Positions 43,699 through 52,769 are shown, numbered from the stretch's first letter. The stretch is DNA of 64,000 nt from Candidatus Nanohalarchaeota archaeon (GCA_017610385.1 JAFCCC010000002.1:62001-126000); one strand, 5' to 3'. Numbers and translations are program-made. Notes: a model not told the origin generated them from the sequence alone.

Positions 43699-45498
43699 AT
43701 GAATATTAAAAAAATAGTGCCAGATACAAGCTGCATTATTAATGGAAAATTAAGTCAGTTGATCTGTGATGGAAAATTAAAAAGTGTTGAAATTATTATT
43801 CCGGAATTTGTTTTTAATGAGCTGGAAAATCAGGCAAATCATGGAAGAGAAACTGGCGATACAGGATTAGCTGAAATTAAAGAATTAAGGGAATTGGTGG
43901 AAAAAAAGAAAAATATTACAATTAGATATAAAGGACGACTTCCAACCATGGAAGAAATTAATTTGGCAAGATCTGGTAGAATCGACGCCCTAATAAGAAA
44001 AATTGCAGAAGAAGAAAAAGCTATTTTATATACTTCTGATAAAGTTCAATTTTTGGTTGCAGAAGCAAAGGGAATTGAATGTCAATATTTTCAACCAGAA
44101 CACGAAATTAAGTTTTCTCTAGAAAAATATTTTGATGAAGAAACTATGAGTATTCATTTAAAAACTGATTGTATTCCAGTTGCCAAGAAAGGCAAACCAG
44201 GCAAAATGAACTTAACGAAGATTAGTAAATCAGAATTAGACAAAGAGTATATAGAGGCATTAATCAAAGAAACAATTGAAAAGGCAAAAAGTTCTGATCA
44301 CGGACATATTGAAATGAATAAGAGAGGAGTAACTGTTTTACAAATTGAGGATTTAAGAATTGTTATTACCAAACCACCATTTTCAGATGCATCAGAAATA
44401 ACTGCTGTTCGCCCAGTTAAAAGATTTGATTTAAATTATTATCAGTTATCAGAAAAGCTAATGAGCCGTTTGGACAAAACAGCAGAGGGAATTTTAATAG
44501 CGGGATCGCCAGGACACGGAAAAAGCACATTTGCGCAGGCTTTGGCTGAACATTATCTGAAAAAGAAGAAAATCGTAAAAACAATGGAGCAGCCCAGAGA
44601 TTTGCAGGTAAGCAAAGAAATTACACAATATAGTGCCTTGGATAATTATTTTTCTAATACTGCGGACCTTTTGCTTTTGGTTAGACCAGATTATACTGTT
44701 TTTGATGAATTAAGAAAAACAAAGGATTTTGAAGTTTATGCGGATCTGCGTTTATCAGGAGTAGGTATGATTGGTGTAGTACATGCTTCGCGGGCATTAG
44801 ATGCAATTCAAAGGCTAATTGGGCGCTTAGAGTTGGGAGTTATTCCACAAGTGGTTGATACGGTTATTTTTATTGAGAATGGTGAAATAAAAAAAGTATT
44901 CAAAATGTCATTAACAGTCAAGGTTCCAGAAGGAATGACTCAAGCAGATTTGGCTCGTCCAGTTATACTTGTCAAGGACTTTGAAACTGAGAAAGTAGAG
45001 TATGAAATTTATACTTTTGGGGAAGAAACTATGGTTATTCCTGTTTCTGAAACCAAGAAATCAGGAAGAGATCGATTTGCAATAGACTATTTAGAAGATT
45101 ACCTATCTAAATACGTGAGAGATCCAGAAGTTGAATTTCTTTCGGAAAATCATGTGAAAGTTTTGGCAGAAGAAAGTGAAATTCCATATATTATTGGAAA
45201 GGGTGGAGCTAAAATTAATAGAATAGAAAAAAAACTTGGTTTACGTATTTCTATTGAACCAAAGTCAAATACATTAAAAAAGAAAAAGGCCTACATTTTA
45301 GAAGAAGTTGGGAATTCTTTGGTTTTGATTGTTGGCCAAGAACATTCTGGTAAGGTTGCTGATGTGTACAATGATAAAGACTTTTTATTTTCAGCTACAA
45401 TTGGAAAGAATGGCCAGATTAGAATAACAAAGGATTTTGAGCTTTCAAGAAGGGTTTTAGGGGCGTATTCAGCTCAGAGATTGAATATTTATTTCTAA
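43699..45498 (+). CDS. PIN-ATPase-KH protein (PINA-like)
   Basis: About 599 residues from ATG 43699; the in-frame GTG at 43690 is part of a GTGAT ribosome-binding site. Residues 1-125 are a PIN nuclease domain (IVPDTSCIINGKLS; SGRIDALIRKIAEEE; LYTSDKVQFL) with conserved Asp. Residues about 230-440 are a VirB11/PilT-like ATPase (ILIAGSPGHGKSTFAQALAE; DYTVFDELRKTKDFEVYADL). A KH domain follows (YIIGKGGAKINRIEKKLGL, GxxG). Archaeal PINA proteins are hexameric nucleic-acid ATPases linked to DNA repair or RNA handling. Confidence 0.9.
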   Translation: MNIKKIVPDTSCIINGKLSQLICDGKLKSVEIIIPEFVFNELENQANHGRETGDTGLAEIKELRELVEKKKNITIRYKGRLPTMEEINLARSGRIDALIRKIAEEEKAILYTSDKVQFLVAEAKGIECQYFQPEHEIKFSLEKYFDEETMSIHLKTDCIPVAKKGKPGKMNLTKISKSELDKEYIEALIKETIEKAKSSDHGHIEMNKRGVTVLQIEDLRIVITKPPFSDASEITAVRPVKRFDLNYYQLSEKLMSRLDKTAEGILIAGSPGHGKSTFAQALAEHYLKKKKIVKTMEQPRDLQVSKEITQYSALDNYFSNTADLLLLVRPDYTVFDELRKTKDFEVYADLRLSGVGMIGVVHASRALDAIQRLIGRLELGVIPQVVDTVIFIENGEIKKVFKMSLTVKVPEGMTQADLARPVILVKDFETEKVEYEIYTFGEETMVIPVSETKKSGRDRFAIDYLEDYLSKYVRDPEVEFLSENHVKVLAEESEIPYIIGKGGAKINRIEKKLGLRISIEPKSNTLKKKKAYILEEVGNSLVLIVGQEHSGKVADVYNDKDFLFSATIGKNGQIRITKDFELSRRVLGAYSAQRLNIYF

Positions 45499-46106
45499 AT
45501 GTTTCGCGCTTGAAATTCACAATATTCATCGCCTTTGGCCGAGCATTTTGTTTCTATTACATTCCAATATGTGTTTGTATAATCTTCTAAAATTCCTTGA
45601 AAAAAACCACTCATGAAGTAACAAATAGTTCTATTTTGCCTTATGTTTTTTGAAAAAATATTGTCTATAAGCACAAAATCTATGGAAGACTGATCAAACT
45701 TCTTGATTCGTATTTTTCCTGCGTTCCATTTTTCAATCAGATTATTAATCTCTAAAATATACCTTCTAAAATCTATTTCTTGAACGGTCTTTCCTATTTG
45801 TAATCCCAAATTTTTTCCAGCACTATGCAGAACAGTTTTGCCTGCAAATGTATCTAAAACATCTAAATTTAATTTAGAAAGTGCCTTTGAGTTGACTAAC
45901 AACTCTTTGTTTTTTTCTAAATCAAAGGTCATTTGATCAATCAAAACAGAGCGCATTTTGTTAAAAACTTCTTTTTTAATTGGAAATGTGTGATCTGAAA
46001 GAGATGTTGTGTTATAAACATATTGAGCAAATTTTTTTGGTGCTATTTCTAAAATAGAATATTCAAAGGCCTGTCTGAAAAGCAAATTTACGTCAGTCAT
46101 TTCCAT
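45495..46106 (-). CDS. V4R-domain protein
   Basis: A 203-residue protein. The C-terminal half is a 4-vinyl-reductase (V4R) domain: GKTVLHSAGKNLGLQIGKTV, CYFMSGFFQGILEDYTNTYW and ETKCSAKGDEYCEFQARNI. V4R domains bind small hydrophobic ligands in sensors, TRAPP subunits and bacteriochlorophyll enzymes. The conserved Cys and His positions are present. The stop overlaps the PIN-ATPase stop by 4 nt. Ligand and output are unknown. Confidence 0.8.
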   Translation of the reverse strand: MEMTDVNLLFRQAFEYSILEIAPKKFAQYVYNTTSLSDHTFPIKKEVFNKMRSVLIDQMTFDLEKNKELLVNSKALSKLNLDVLDTFAGKTVLHSAGKNLGLQIGKTVQEIDFRRYILEINNLIEKWNAGKIRIKKFDQSSIDFVLIDNIFSKNIRQNRTICYFMSGFFQGILEDYTNTYWNVIETKCSAKGDEYCEFQARNI

Positions 46107-46137
46107 TTAAAGTTGAATTTGATAGAATAAAAGGTTG

Positions 46138-46713
46138 TTATTCTGCTTCGGGGATTCTCTGAATGTATTGGTAAATTTGATACCAAGAGGTTGCTACAGT
46201 AATTCCATCTGGAGCTTCCATAGTTTGAAGGGGAAACCTGCATAACCAAATTAATTCATGGGTTGTTAGAGTTTCAAGTTTTCTTAATTCATCATCAATA
46301 TAAACATCTAGTTGAGCGCAAGCCTCTTGTTTTGGTCTGCCCTTACCAACGCCAATAATTGGAATATCTAATCCCTTTTGTTTAAGCCATTCCTCTGCAA
46401 GAGGTATGGATTTTTCCCAATGAGAAGTAATGATACTTAAGTCATGGCCATCTTCTTGTAACTTTCTTACTACATCTAATGCACCGGCTACAGGATTCAT
46501 ACGATCTGTTCCAAAGGTTTTTGTATTATATACTAAAGCCAAAATCATCTCATACTGTTCTGCACTTAGTACCGTCTCTCGAAGAACATATTCTCTATGA
46601 AAGTAAATGGGATCAACAGTAATCTTAAATCCACTTGAAGCGATTGCAGATTTTAAGCTAACACTATCTGCAAGTGTATCCCCATAATCTATACCAATAC
46701 GTAATTTAGGCAT
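46138..46713 (-). CDS. HAD-superfamily hydrolase, nucleotidase-like
   Basis: A 191-residue HAD protein: motif I IGIDYGDTLADS (the second Asp is replaced by Gly, DYGDT), motif II DLSIITSHW, and motif III/IV PKQEACAQLDVYIDDELRKL. It resembles small 5'-nucleotidases that use a minimal cap. The altered motif I is worth checking because the general acid Asp is normally two residues after the nucleophile. The gene stands alone, 31 nt downstream of the V4R gene start. Confidence 0.72.
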   Translation of the reverse strand: MPKLRIGIDYGDTLADSVSLKSAIASSGFKITVDPIYFHREYVLRETVLSAEQYEMILALVYNTKTFGTDRMNPVAGALDVVRKLQEDGHDLSIITSHWEKSIPLAEEWLKQKGLDIPIIGVGKGRPKQEACAQLDVYIDDELRKLETLTTHELIWLCRFPLQTMEAPDGITVATSWYQIYQYIQRIPEAE

Positions 46714-46813
46714 AAAACAAACTTGTTTAAAAATTATTTAAGAAGCTGTGTTGGGTTTGTAGTGCATCATCACGAGAGATAGATTTAAATATTATAACCT
46801 GCTATAGACCGCT

Positions 46814-47032
46814 ATGGCAACTACAATTCAGATTAGTGAAGAATTGAAAAAGGAATTGAAGGACAGAAAAATGTATGATAAGGAGTGTTATGAGGACATA
46901 ATTTGGGATTTGATAGAAGATACGATGGAATTATCTGAAGAAACTTTAAGAAACATTAAAATTGCAAAAAAGGAGATTAAAGACGGAAAAATTCATACAC
47001 AGGAGCAAGTAAAGAAAGAGTTGGGCTTGTAA
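46814..47032 (+). CDS. Antitoxin of a RelBE-type pair
   Basis: A 72-residue protein: MATTIQISEELKKELKDRKM, then YEDIIWDLIEDTMELSEETL and a Lys-rich tail. It fits the archaeal VapB/RelB-like antitoxin pattern (short strand plus helices for DNA binding). It overlaps the toxin gene by one base (TAATG). A GATTTAAATATTA box about 30 nt upstream is the probable autoregulated promoter. Confidence 0.78.
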   Translation: MATTIQISEELKKELKDRKMYDKECYEDIIWDLIEDTMELSEETLRNIKIAKKEIKDGKIHTQEQVKKELGL

Positions 47033-47286
47033 TGCATGTTCTTATTTATTCTGATTTAGTTCTGAAACAGTTAAAAAAACTAGATGGAGAAAACAAGAAA
47101 AGAATTATTTCTGTTCTAGAGCGAACACGAATTCGACCGCATTTACATATTAAAAAACTAATAGGAAATCCCTATTTTAGTCTGAGGGCCGGCAAGTACC
47201 GAATTATTCTTGATGTACAAAAAGATAACCTTGTAATTTACGTTATTGGACTGGGACTTAGAAAGAAATTTATAAAAAGTAACTGA
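47032..47286 (+). CDS. RelE-family toxin
   Basis: An 84-residue basic RelE protein: DLVLKQLKKLDGENKKRIIS, then PYFSLRAGKYRIILDVQKDN and VIGLGLRKKFIKSN. The Arg/Lys/Tyr in SLRAGKYRII occupies the active-site region of mRNA-cleaving RelE. It overlaps its antitoxin by one base. This is the second of three RelE-like pairs in the window. Confidence 0.86.
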   Translation: MHVLIYSDLVLKQLKKLDGENKKRIISVLERTRIRPHLHIKKLIGNPYFSLRAGKYRIILDVQKDNLVIYVIGLGLRKKFIKSN

Positions 47287-47350
47287 GCGGAACAGAACTA
47301 TGCATAGATTTAAAAACTTTTGAAAGGTTTAATTAATTTAGGTTATTAAA

Positions 47351-47593
47351 ATGGTAACGTTCGAAACTGTAAAGAGCGAAGAATTAAAGTTTGGGAACAA
47401 TAACTTCATCGAAGTTGCTTTGAAGAAAGCAGTCACAGAGGAAGGCGAAAATCAATTTATCTCCTTGACAAGAGGTTTCTTTACACCTAATGGAAATAAA
47501 AGGTTTAAGAGGAATTTTTCCTTGCCAATAGAAAAAGAAGTTCTTGATTTTATTGTCAAACAAATTCCCAAAATGGTCAAAGCAAAGAAATGA
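47351..47593 (+). CDS. Hypothetical small basic protein
   Basis: An 80-residue protein with beta-rich sequence FGNNNFIEVALKKAVTEEGE and FISLTRGFFTPNGNKRFKRN, ending in a helix and KMVKAKK. The strand-turn-strand plus helix layout with basic and aromatic residues recalls PC4-type single-strand nucleic-acid binders, but this is only a resemblance. Small spacer after the RelE gene; own AT-rich leader. Confidence 0.55.
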   Translation: MVTFETVKSEELKFGNNNFIEVALKKAVTEEGENQFISLTRGFFTPNGNKRFKRNFSLPIEKEVLDFIVKQIPKMVKAKK

Positions 47594-47672
47594 GCTAAGG
47601 ACTAATTGAAATTTTTTTAATTTCCTTTTTTCTCTTATTTTTTCGGAAAGTACAGTTTCTAGTGGTTATATC

Positions 47673-47681
47673 TTTATATAC
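47673..47681 (+). promoter_or_regulatory. TATA box for the 47706 gene
   Basis: TTTATATAC followed by TGCTAC lies 25-33 nt before ATG 47706, giving a leaderless or nearly leaderless transcript. Same core as the boxes at 2992 and 11643. Confidence 0.6.
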
Positions 47682-47705
47682 TGCTACTACCTAATAGGAA
47701 TTACT

Positions 47706-48398
47706 ATGTTAAATTATAGGCGGAAACTTTCAATATCTGAAAAAACATTCTTAAAAAGCAGGGTAGACAAAATATTAGAGTTTTTACCGAAGGAATTGGG
47801 AGCTACAAGTTCTGCGTGGGATCGTTGGAGTAAGGTTTATGGAGAATCTGTTCGTAGTAGTTTAGAAGGATTACAGCCTATTACAGCACTTAATGGAGAG
47901 GATATTAAATTACTTGGTCCTGCATACGTTTTTGGCCAGACTGCGCCATACTATGGAACCACATTCCAAAGAGGCGGTGTTTTAGATGGTACAACTTTTA
48001 ATATATCAGAAAAAGATGAGATATTAAAGAGTATAACTCCTTCTACTACGTATTCTGCTATGCTAACACTAGTCAATCATTTATTAGGTGATTCGCAATA
48101 TTTGAAAGACGTCTTAGGATCAACAGAGTTTAATCCGAAGAGAGATTTACTTTTTGATCCAGAAACAGGTTTCGTACAAATTGACGGACAATTACCAATA
48201 CCAGACATATCCCTAGAAAACCTTACACAAGCATATGCAAAAGAAATAGTAGAATCAACTTATGATGCACTATTAACTGGTGCTGCACATATTGGAAGTA
48301 GAAGTGGTGCATTAGATGCTACATTTAATACAGGACTACCTGGGAAACTCATTGATAAAAAGGTAAAGGCTATGGAATCAAGGATTTTTAAATTTTAA
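47706..48398 (+). CDS. Hypothetical soluble protein
   Basis: A 230-residue cytosolic protein of unknown family. Features include LGPAYVFGQTAPYYGTTFQR in the middle and EIVESTYDALLTGAAHIGSR near the end. The TATA box at 47673 and the leaderless start support expression. Its stop overlaps by 4 nt the stop of the convergent HPF-like gene. Confidence 0.6.
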   Translation: MLNYRRKLSISEKTFLKSRVDKILEFLPKELGATSSAWDRWSKVYGESVRSSLEGLQPITALNGEDIKLLGPAYVFGQTAPYYGTTFQRGGVLDGTTFNISEKDEILKSITPSTTYSAMLTLVNHLLGDSQYLKDVLGSTEFNPKRDLLFDPETGFVQIDGQLPIPDISLENLTQAYAKEIVESTYDALLTGAAHIGSRSGALDATFNTGLPGKLIDKKVKAMESRIFKF

Positions 48399-48709
48399 TC
48401 TTCTATTTTACTTTTTTCTTTTCGAACAATTGCCTCTAATTTGTTAAGTCCTTCATCTATGGCGTCTAATAAATCCCATTTTTCTACTTTTATTGTGTTC
48501 ATACCGTATTCGCTCTCTAATTTAAATTCTAATTCGTATAAATGACGAATACCTTCTTTTTCATGTTTTTTATAGCGAACTTGTAATCTTTGGGGATTCT
48601 TTAAAATTCGTAGAGGGCCTCTTAAAGCCGTTGTAACTTTATCCCGAATCGATTCTTTTTCTTCGGGAGTTTTTACTCCAATTATATCAACTTGAAAAAT
48701 ATCTGTCAT
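48395..48709 (-). CDS. HPF/RaiA-like ribosome-associated protein (probable)
   Basis: A 104-residue protein. The later part QRLQVRYKKHEKEGIRHLYE, then LESEYGMNTIKVEKWDLLDAI and DEGLNKLEAIVRKEKSK, follows the pattern of sigma-54-modulation/HPF (S30AE) proteins, including a W/D-L-x-x-A-I/L-D helix. HPF proteins bind the 30S decoding region and silence ribosomes in stationary phase. The N-terminal strand is divergent, so the call is moderate. Confidence 0.55.
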   Translation of the reverse strand: MTDIFQVDIIGVKTPEEKESIRDKVTTALRGPLRILKNPQRLQVRYKKHEKEGIRHLYELEFKLESEYGMNTIKVEKWDLLDAIDEGLNKLEAIVRKEKSKIED

Positions 48710-48819
48710 TTTTGTTTATTGAATTTTTCGAATTATATACCTAAGTTATTGCAAAGATTTTTTGGTGGTATGAAGTAACTTAACCAAATGAATTTAAAAT
48801 TTAGTGAGAAGTTAAAATT

Positions 48820-49314
48820 ATGACCTTATATCCAGTTGCAGAAAAACCATCTTTAATAGATCGTTGTAGAGGATTAGTGGGTTTACATATATTTCAAGAG
48901 CGTATGCCAATTACAGACGCAGAAAAAGGGGAGTTTGTGCAGTATCAATCTTCGTTTATGCCTTATGTTAGTAAAATCTGGACTCCTGCAGGAGGACTCT
49001 TAGTGTGGGATTTGGGTGCAATTGACCCAGAACTGTCTTCTGAAACAGATCCTCGGGTTTATGGATTGATTTTAAATGGAATCTCTCATATCGTCGCAGA
49101 GTTACCTAGAAATTATTTTACTACATATACCGGGGCTGCTAATGCAAGAACTTTGTCTTTTGATGAGAGATTATTTGCTTTTGGAAATGAGAGAGCAGAA
49201 GATGTTTTAGAAAAGTTAGCTAAAAACCTTAAAATTCCCGAAATAGAATACTATCAAGAATTAATAAGACCCCACGTAAAAGGAGCAATATTAAAAGAAC
49301 TATTACACCTCTAA
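48820..49314 (+). CDS. Hypothetical soluble protein
   Basis: A 164-residue cytosolic protein with no recognised motif. Segments include PYVSKIWTPAGGLLVWDLGA and YGLILNGISHIVAELPRNYF, pointing to a mixed alpha/beta fold. GTGAG lies about 15 nt before the ATG. It is one of several unknown soluble genes of this composition in the window (10210, 28785, 29753, 47706). Confidence 0.6.
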   Translation: MTLYPVAEKPSLIDRCRGLVGLHIFQERMPITDAEKGEFVQYQSSFMPYVSKIWTPAGGLLVWDLGAIDPELSSETDPRVYGLILNGISHIVAELPRNYFTTYTGAANARTLSFDERLFAFGNERAEDVLEKLAKNLKIPEIEYYQELIRPHVKGAILKELLHL

Positions 49315-49319
49315 GAGAG

Positions 49320-49463
49320 TTACTGATCTTCTTGTAAATCCATTACTAGTCTTCGTGTTGCGTCTCTAATTATTTCACTTCGATTAGAATAGTAACCAGT
49401 ATTAATCAATGTATCTAGTCTTTCTAAGATGGATTTTGTTAATCTTACTTGAACCGGAATCAT
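49320..49463 (-). CDS. 47-residue ribbon-helix-helix protein
   Basis: A short gene on the minus strand encodes MIPVQVRLTKSILERLDTLI, then NTGYYSNRSEIIRDATRRLV and a final MDLQEDQ. This is a complete CopG/Arc-type ribbon-helix-helix DNA-binding domain (strand, helix, SNRSE turn, helix). A TTTAAAA box about 25 nt upstream implies a leaderless message. No toxin gene is adjacent, so it may be a stand-alone repressor, possibly acting on its own promoter or on the divergent iorA promoter. Confidence 0.75.
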   Translation of the reverse strand: MIPVQVRLTKSILERLDTLINTGYYSNRSEIIRDATRRLVMDLQEDQ

Positions 49464-49578
49464 AAGTTATTACTACACGGTAACTTTTTTAAAGTTATCA
49501 TTAAGAAGTAGTTGATAAATACTACAACTGATTGCCAACGGCGATATATTGGTAGTGTTTATGAAATTTTCCGAAGAT

Positions 49579-49587
49579 TATATATAC
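49579..49587 (+). promoter_or_regulatory. TATA box for iorAB
   Basis: ATTATATATACTGAAC lies 26-34 nt before the iorA ATG. It belongs to the same TATATACTG family as other strong-looking promoters in the window. Confidence 0.6.
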
Positions 49588-49612
49588 TGAACAAAGTTAA
49601 TTAATTTCTGAA

Positions 49613-51496
49613 ATGGAAAGTGAAGTTCTAGAAAAATCAGGGAAGACGGTTGTTTTGTTGGGTAATGAAGCAATTGCACGAGGAGCAATGGAAGCTGGAG
49701 TTGGTGTCGTTGCTGCATATCCTGGAACACCAAGTTCTGAAGTTCCTGTAACTATGGCAGGAATAGCCAAGAAAATAGGTTTTTATTTTGAATATTCTTC
49801 AAATGAAAAAGTTGCTTTTGAAACTGCTGCGGGAGCTGCGTGGTCTGGTGTAAGAGCATTGACTACAGTTAAACATTTTGGATTAAATGTGGCTGCTGAT
49901 TCTGTTTCGCCTGTCGCTTATGTAGGTGTTAAAGGTGGTTTTGTTATCATGGTAGCTGATGATCCAAATGGATGGAGTTCAGCACAATCAGAGCAAGATA
50001 CACGTTATTATGCGCGTATGTTTAAAATACCAATGTTTGAGCCAAGCAATCCCCAAGAATGTTTGGACTTTACTAAAAAATGTTTTGATATTTCTGAAGA
50101 ATTTGAGATGCCGGTTTTTTTAAGAACGACAACAAAAGTAAGTCATTCGATTGGTTCTGTAAAATTAGGAAAAATTAAGAGTCCGAACAGAAGAGGTCAT
50201 TTTGAGAAATCTGATCGTTATTATAATTTAAGGCCAAAACTTCAAGAAATGCATCAAGCAATTGATAAAAAATTAGATGGAATTTGCAAAAAATATTCTA
50301 AGGTTTTTAACACAATAGAAGCTGGTAAGGGAAATATTGGAATAATTGCTAGTGGTGTAAGTTATGGGTACGCTAAAGAATTAATGCATGTTTTAAATCT
50401 AAAGGTTCCTCTTGCAAAGGTTGGGTTGAGTTTCCCTCTTTCAACAGAGTTTATTTCTAAGTTTATTAAAGGAAAGAAAGAAGTTTTAATTTTGGAAGAA
50501 TTAGAATCTGTTTTGGAATCAGAAATTAATGCAATTGCCAAAAATGTTAATCCAAAAATAATTGTGCATGGAAAGGATATTTTGCCAAATTATGGAGAAT
50601 ATACTCTAGAGCTTCTTGCTCCTGCTTTTGAAAAGATTTTCAAAAAGAAATTAGGAATTAACTTTAAGAAACAGCAAAAAATGGTTAAAAAAGTAGATGA
50701 GAATTTGCCACCGAGAAAACCAGTTTTTTGTCCGGGTTGTCCTCATAGATCTACCTTTTATGCAGTTAAACAAGTTTATGGAGATAATGCGATTTATGCG
50801 GGAGATGTGGGTTGTTATGTTTTAGGAATATTTGAACCATATAAAACAATTGATTTTATGATTAGTATGGGTGCCAGTTTAGGTTTGGCGCATGGAATTT
50901 CTAGAGTAAGTGCGCAAGATATTGTTGCATTTATTGGTGATTCTACATTTTTCCACGCAGGATTACCTGCTTTAGCAAATTTGAAATTCAATGACGGAAC
51001 TTCTCCATTGATTGTTGTTTTAGATAATAGCGTAACTGCAATGACCGGTCATCAACCACATCCAGGAACAGGAAGAACTGGAATGGGGGACATAACAGAA
51101 AAGATCAAAATTGAAGACGTTGCAAAAGCTATGGGTGCTGAAGTTAGAGTTGCTAATGCATTCAATCAAAAACAACTAATTGAAACAATAAAAGAAATGA
51201 GAAAAATGAAGGGATTAAGGGTGTTGGTTAGTAGAGGAGAGTGCAGATTAGTTACAAAACGTAAATTTGAGAAACAAGGAATACCTTTACCAGTATTTGA
51301 AATAGATCCGGAAAAATGCGTCGACTGTGAAAAATATGCTAATACTTTTGCTTGCCCAGCAATAACTAAAGTTAAAGATACAAAAGGTGGTGAACCAAAA
51401 TATGAAATCGATCCTGATCTTTGTTTAGGTTGTGGTGTATGTATGCAAGTATATCCAAAAGGAGCAATACGTGTTAAAAAGGTGAATAAAAAATGA
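49613..51496 (+). CDS. iorA: Indolepyruvate:ferredoxin oxidoreductase, alpha subunit
   Basis: A 627-residue protein with IorA organisation: pyrimidine-binding domain (VVAAYPGTPSSEVPVTMAG), TPP domain (FCPGCPHRSTFYAVKQVYG; FIGDSTFFHAGLPALANL; DNSVTAMTGHQPHPG) and a C-terminal ferredoxin-like part. It oxidatively decarboxylates aryl-pyruvates to aryl-acetyl-CoA, reducing ferredoxin. Both cysteine motifs are altered: the first reads C-x2-C-x2-Y-x5-CP and the second C-x2-C-x2-C-x3-YP. The missing cysteines would both belong to cluster I, leaving cluster II intact. It overlaps iorB by 4 nt. Confidence 0.93.
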   Translation: MESEVLEKSGKTVVLLGNEAIARGAMEAGVGVVAAYPGTPSSEVPVTMAGIAKKIGFYFEYSSNEKVAFETAAGAAWSGVRALTTVKHFGLNVAADSVSPVAYVGVKGGFVIMVADDPNGWSSAQSEQDTRYYARMFKIPMFEPSNPQECLDFTKKCFDISEEFEMPVFLRTTTKVSHSIGSVKLGKIKSPNRRGHFEKSDRYYNLRPKLQEMHQAIDKKLDGICKKYSKVFNTIEAGKGNIGIIASGVSYGYAKELMHVLNLKVPLAKVGLSFPLSTEFISKFIKGKKEVLILEELESVLESEINAIAKNVNPKIIVHGKDILPNYGEYTLELLAPAFEKIFKKKLGINFKKQQKMVKKVDENLPPRKPVFCPGCPHRSTFYAVKQVYGDNAIYAGDVGCYVLGIFEPYKTIDFMISMGASLGLAHGISRVSAQDIVAFIGDSTFFHAGLPALANLKFNDGTSPLIVVLDNSVTAMTGHQPHPGTGRTGMGDITEKIKIEDVAKAMGAEVRVANAFNQKQLIETIKEMRKMKGLRVLVSRGECRLVTKRKFEKQGIPLPVFEIDPEKCVDCEKYANTFACPAITKVKDTKGGEPKYEIDPDLCLGCGVCMQVYPKGAIRVKKVNKK

Positions 51497-52110
51497 GTTT
51501 TAGTGTAATGTTAACTGGAGTTGGTGGAGAAGGAGTTCTAACTACGGGTGTTTTGCTTGCTAGAGCTGCCAACTTGGATAATTATTATGTTAGAGGTGTA
51601 CAACTTCATGGATTAGCACAAAGAGGAGGAACAATTCCGACGTTCGTAAGATTCGGAAAAGAAAACGAAGTATATTCTCCTGCTATCATGCAGACAGATG
51701 CCGACCTAATATTAGCATTTGAACCATTGGAAGCAATTCGAGCTACATATTATGCTAGTAAGAAAAAAACTACTTTTGTAATAAATGATTCACCATATAT
51801 GCCTATTTACGGAAATTTAATGAAGTTATCATATCCGACTAAAAAAGAAGTTTTAAAAAGAATAAGCCCATTTTCCAGAGATGTGTTTATGTTTAAGGCG
51901 TCGGAAATGGGAGAAAAACAATTTGGAAAGACACTTTTTGGAAATATTATTATACTTGGTTTTGCAGTAGGTCATGGTTTATTGCCTCTTTCTAAAGAAG
52001 CAATTAGAAAAGCAATCAAAGCCACAGTACCCAGATCTGTTGATCTTAATCTCAAGGCGTTTGAATCGGGCATAAAATATGGAAAAGGGATTGAAAAAAT
52101 AATAGATTGA
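51493..52110 (+). CDS. iorB: Indolepyruvate:ferredoxin oxidoreductase, beta subunit
   Basis: A 205-residue gamma-type 2-oxoacid oxidoreductase subunit: MLTGVGGEGVLTTGVLLARA at the start, then VQLHGLAQRGGTIPTFVRFG and DLILAFEPLEAIRATYYASK. It binds CoA and completes the IorAB dimer. The start codon overlaps the iorA stop, ensuring coupled synthesis. Length is normal for the family. Confidence 0.93.
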   Translation: MSFSVMLTGVGGEGVLTTGVLLARAANLDNYYVRGVQLHGLAQRGGTIPTFVRFGKENEVYSPAIMQTDADLILAFEPLEAIRATYYASKKKTTFVINDSPYMPIYGNLMKLSYPTKKEVLKRISPFSRDVFMFKASEMGEKQFGKTLFGNIIILGFAVGHGLLPLSKEAIRKAIKATVPRSVDLNLKAFESGIKYGKGIEKIID

Positions 52111-52160
52111 AAGTAAAAACAAAGGGTTTTTTAAATACGCAGTACCATTCTTAAAGTCTT

Positions 52161-52769
52161 ATGTCCATTAAATACATTATATTTGATTTTGCAGAAGTTT
52201 TTGCTAAAGGGCTTATTGGCATAGAAAAATCTATATTTGAAATTACCGGGATTCCTGAAAAATTAATTGAGAAACATTTGAGACACGAAGAACTTTATTT
52301 ATTTTTTAGAGGTAAATTAACAGAAGAGCAATACTGGAAAAAAGTTATTAATCGGGGTTTAAGTGGAATTTCAGTGGATGAACTTAAGAAAATTATAAGA
52401 TATAATTTTGACGAGATTCCGGGAACTAAGAGTCTTTTGGAAACTTTAAAAAAGGCAGGATATACAATAGGATTATTATCTGATATGCCAAAAGAATGGG
52501 CAGAACAACTTGTAGTTAAGTATAACACTTTATTTTCCCTTTTCGATATAATACAGTGGTCTTATGAAATTGGTGCGAGCAAAGAAGATGAAGACGCATT
52601 TGAAAAATTTTTGAGAAAAAGTGGTTTTATTCCTGAAGAAACATTATTTTTAGATGATCGGGAAATTAACTTAAAAATGGCGAAAAAGCAAGGAATAAAA
52701 TATACTATACAATTTAAAGACGCAAAAAGCGCTAAAAAAGAAATGTTGCTTTTGGGCATTAAACTATAG
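52161..52769 (+). CDS. HAD-IA family phosphatase-like hydrolase
   Basis: A 202-residue HAD protein: motif I IIFDFAEVFAKG, a helical cap (residues 15-75), motif II IGLLSDMPKEWAE, and motif IV ETLFLDDREINLKMAKKQGI. Note motif I: DFAEV has Ala-Glu in place of the usual D-x-D/G-T/V, as in some epoxide-hydrolase-like HADs (DFGGV). The substrate is unknown; it may belong to the iorAB transcription unit (50-nt gap) or stand alone. Confidence 0.8.
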   Translation: MSIKYIIFDFAEVFAKGLIGIEKSIFEITGIPEKLIEKHLRHEELYLFFRGKLTEEQYWKKVINRGLSGISVDELKKIIRYNFDEIPGTKSLLETLKKAGYTIGLLSDMPKEWAEQLVVKYNTLFSLFDIIQWSYEIGASKEDEDAFEKFLRKSGFIPEETLFLDDREINLKMAKKQGIKYTIQFKDAKSAKKEMLLLGIKL

